Shown here piece after piece: positions 62,130 through 64,000 of a DNA stretch of 64,000 nucleotides. The DNA comes from Globodera rostochiensis. Lineage: Eukaryota; Nematoda; Chromadorea; Rhabditida; Heteroderidae. Each line of letters starts with the position of its first letter. Positions within the stretch are counted from its first letter, which is position 1. The position numbers and the translations under genes are program-made. A model generated the notes under the pieces. That model searched no databases and was not told the DNA's origin. It saw nothing but the letters and a program-made list of their open reading frames with translations. Location: NCBI GenBank assembly GCA_018350325.1, contig JAEVLN010000006.1, positions 1,573,193 through 1,637,192 of the forward strand. Reading direction: 5' to 3'.

Positions 62130-64000
62130 GGATCACGGGGACGGAAGAGGAAGGTAAGGGAGGGAGAGATAGAAAAAAAAAGGAAGAGAAAAGGTAGGGG
62201 AGAGAGAGAGACAACGAGGACGGAAAGAGGAAAGTAAGGAGAGAGAGAGAAAGGAAAAGGAACAAGAGGAAAGTAGGGAGAGAGAGAGAAAGGGACGAGA
62301 AAAGCAAGGGAGAGAGAAAGGTGGCTCAAAGGGGTTGAGAAGGTTTTGGAGAGAAAAAGAAGAGAAAAGGAGGAAAGAGAGAGAAAGGGGAGAGGAAAAT
62401 ATAGACAACGGGGACGGAAGAGGAAAGTAGGGGAGAAAGAAAGGAAGAGGAACGGGAAGAGAGAGAAAGGGAAGAGGAAGGGAGGAGAGAGGTGGAAAAG
62501 CAAGAGAAAGGGAAGAGGAAAGAAGAGAACACAGCGGGGACGGAAGAGGAAAGTAGGGAGAGAGAGAGAAAGGGAAAAAAGTTCCCAGGAGTTTTAGAAA
62601 CAGGTTTTTCTTACTCCCGGAGGGCCTAATAATCAACCTGTACTAATAGGTTCATCAGATGTAGGCAGTTTGGGAGGGTTTCGGTTTCGGATCAAAGGGT
62701 TTGGGAGGGTTTGGTTTTCTAGCCAAAGGGTTTCAGTTTCGGATCAAAGGGTTTAGGAGGGTTTCGGTTTTGGAAAAGGGGAAGAGGAAATAGAGAGACA
62801 ACGGGGCCAGAAGAAGAAAGTAAGGGAGGGAGTGTGAAAGGGAAGAGGAAAGGAGAGGAGAGAGATAAAGGGGAAGAGGAAAGAAGAGAGAAAGTAGGGG
62901 AGGGAGTGTGAAAGGGAAGAGGAAAGGAGAGGAGAGAGATAAAGGGGAAGAGGAAAGAAGAGAGAAAGTAGGGGAGGGAGTGTGAAAGGGAAGAGGAAAG
63001 GAGAGGAGAGAGATAAAGGGGAAGAGGAAAGAAGAGAGAAAGTAGGGGAGGGAGAGAAAGAAAGAAAAGGGAGAGAAAAGGAGGAGAGAGAGGAAGGGGA
63101 AGTGCAAAGAAGAGAGACAACGGGACGGAAGAGGAGGGTAGGGGAGAGAGAGAGAAAAGGAGTGAGAGAGAGAGAGAAAAGGGAAGAGGAAAGAAGAGAG
63201 ACAACGGGGACGAAAGAGGAAGGTAAGGGAGGGAGAGAAATAAAAAAGGAAGAGAAAAGGTAGGGGAGAGAGAGAAAAGGAAGAGAAAAGGAGGGAGAGG
63301 GAGAAAGGGGAAGAGGAAAGAGAGAGAGACAACTGGGCCAGAAGAAGAAAGTAAGGGAGGGAGTGTGAAAGGGAAGAGGAAAGGAGGGGAGAGAGAGAAA
63401 GAGGAAGAGGAAAGAAGAGAGTCAACGGGGACGGAAGAGGAAGGTAAGGGAGGGAGAGAGAGAAAAAAATGAAAAGAAAAGGTAGGGGCGAGAGAGAGAC
63501 AACAGGGATGGAAGAGGAAGGTAAGGGAGGGAGAGAGAGAAAAAAGGAAGAGGAAAGGTAGGGGAGAGAGAGAGAGAAAAGGAAGAAAAAAGGAGGGGAG
63601 AGGGAGAAAGGGGAAGAGGAAAGAGAGAGAGACAACGGGGCCAGAAGAAGAAAGTAAGGGAGGGAGCGTGAAAGGGAAGAGGAAAGGAGGGGAGAGAGGA
63701 AGATTAAGGGTTTCGGTTTGGGTCAAAGGGGTTGAGAGGGTTTTGGAGAGAAAAGAAGAGAAAAGGAGGAAAGAGAGAGAAAGGGGAGAGGAAAATATAG
63801 ACAACGGGGACGGAAGAGGAAGGTAGGGGAGATAGAGAGAAAGGGAAGAGGGAAAGGAGGTGAGAGAGAGAAAGGAAGAGAAAAGGAGGAGAGAGAGGAA
63901 GGGGAAGTGGAAAGAAGAGAGAAAACGGGGACGGAAGAAGAAAGTAAGGGAGGGAGCGTCAAAGGGAAGAGAAAAGGAGGAGAGAAAGGAAGGGGAAGAG
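62130..64000 (+). repeat. Purine satellite blocks 3 and 4, reaching the window edge
   Basis: A/G-rich, broken only by the G-rich repeat at about 62660-62775 and 63705-63745. A 74-bp unit (aaagtaggggagggagtgtg onward) is repeated three times at 62891, 62965 and 63039. The array continues beyond the window. Confidence 0.85.

Noticed and set aside
60038..63962. Several 200-360-codon minus-strand frames rich in Ser/Pro/Phe/Leu
   Set aside because: Reverse readings of the purine satellites; overlapping frames are all open, so none is informative.

Overview
The window reads as nuclear DNA of a plant-parasitic cyst nematode (Globodera/Heterodera type). The base for this is gene content: an F-box-like family whose C-terminal halves carry [24 protein letters not shown] and DIGDG (48.6-52.1 kb), a SPRY-domain remnant (53.1-53.6 kb), BTB genes, short exons with GT-AG introns of about 45-60 nt, and an AT-rich background crowded with small transposons. 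No bacterial operon, rRNA or CRISPR is present. The species call is inference from protein families I recognise, not from a search.

Layout. 0-13 kb: two related C2H2 zinc-finger loci (10-3080 and 9018-12762), each built of single-finger 84-nt phase-0 exons starting at the first cysteine. The second begins with a 741-nt acidic repeat exon. A coiled-coil gene (7863-8748) lies between them. One MITE family has landed inside a coding exon of both the coiled-coil gene and a finger. 13.6-26 kb: GC-rich MITEs, an inverted duplication (14.27-15.09 / 21.48-22.30 kb), and two direct copies of a BTB gene on the minus strand (16.79-17.86 and 24.48-25.87 kb), whose differences show which transposons arrived after duplication. 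A third, broken BTB copy is at 32.35-33.43 kb.

26-34 kb: unidentified minus-strand exons and a 2474-bp element (28094-30567) with AG...CT termini and a perfect 6-bp target duplication, as in Maverick/Polinton transposons. 35.7-38.4 kb: exons of a class III adenylyl cyclase in permuted order (second half of the catalytic domain upstream of the first half), separated by introns of tandem palindromic repeats. 38865-45441: a near-perfect 3-kb-arm palindrome with a 550-bp loop, carrying the N-terminal part of a Maverick-type family B DNA polymerase gene on both arms. The gene runs through the loop on one strand only. It looks like a snap-back derivative of a self-replicating transposon.

46-54 kb: a possible signal-peptide exon, three F-box-family pieces on the minus strand and the SPRY remnant. 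54-56 kb: a MITE nested in a MITE. 56.6-64 kb: satellites. A 1.7-kb pyrimidine block is followed by about 4 kb of related purine blocks in the opposite orientation, interleaved with G-rich repeats.

Most genes here look partial or decayed. The activity visible in the sequence is transposition and duplication. At least seven small elements have perfect 8-bp target duplications and three more have imperfect ones.
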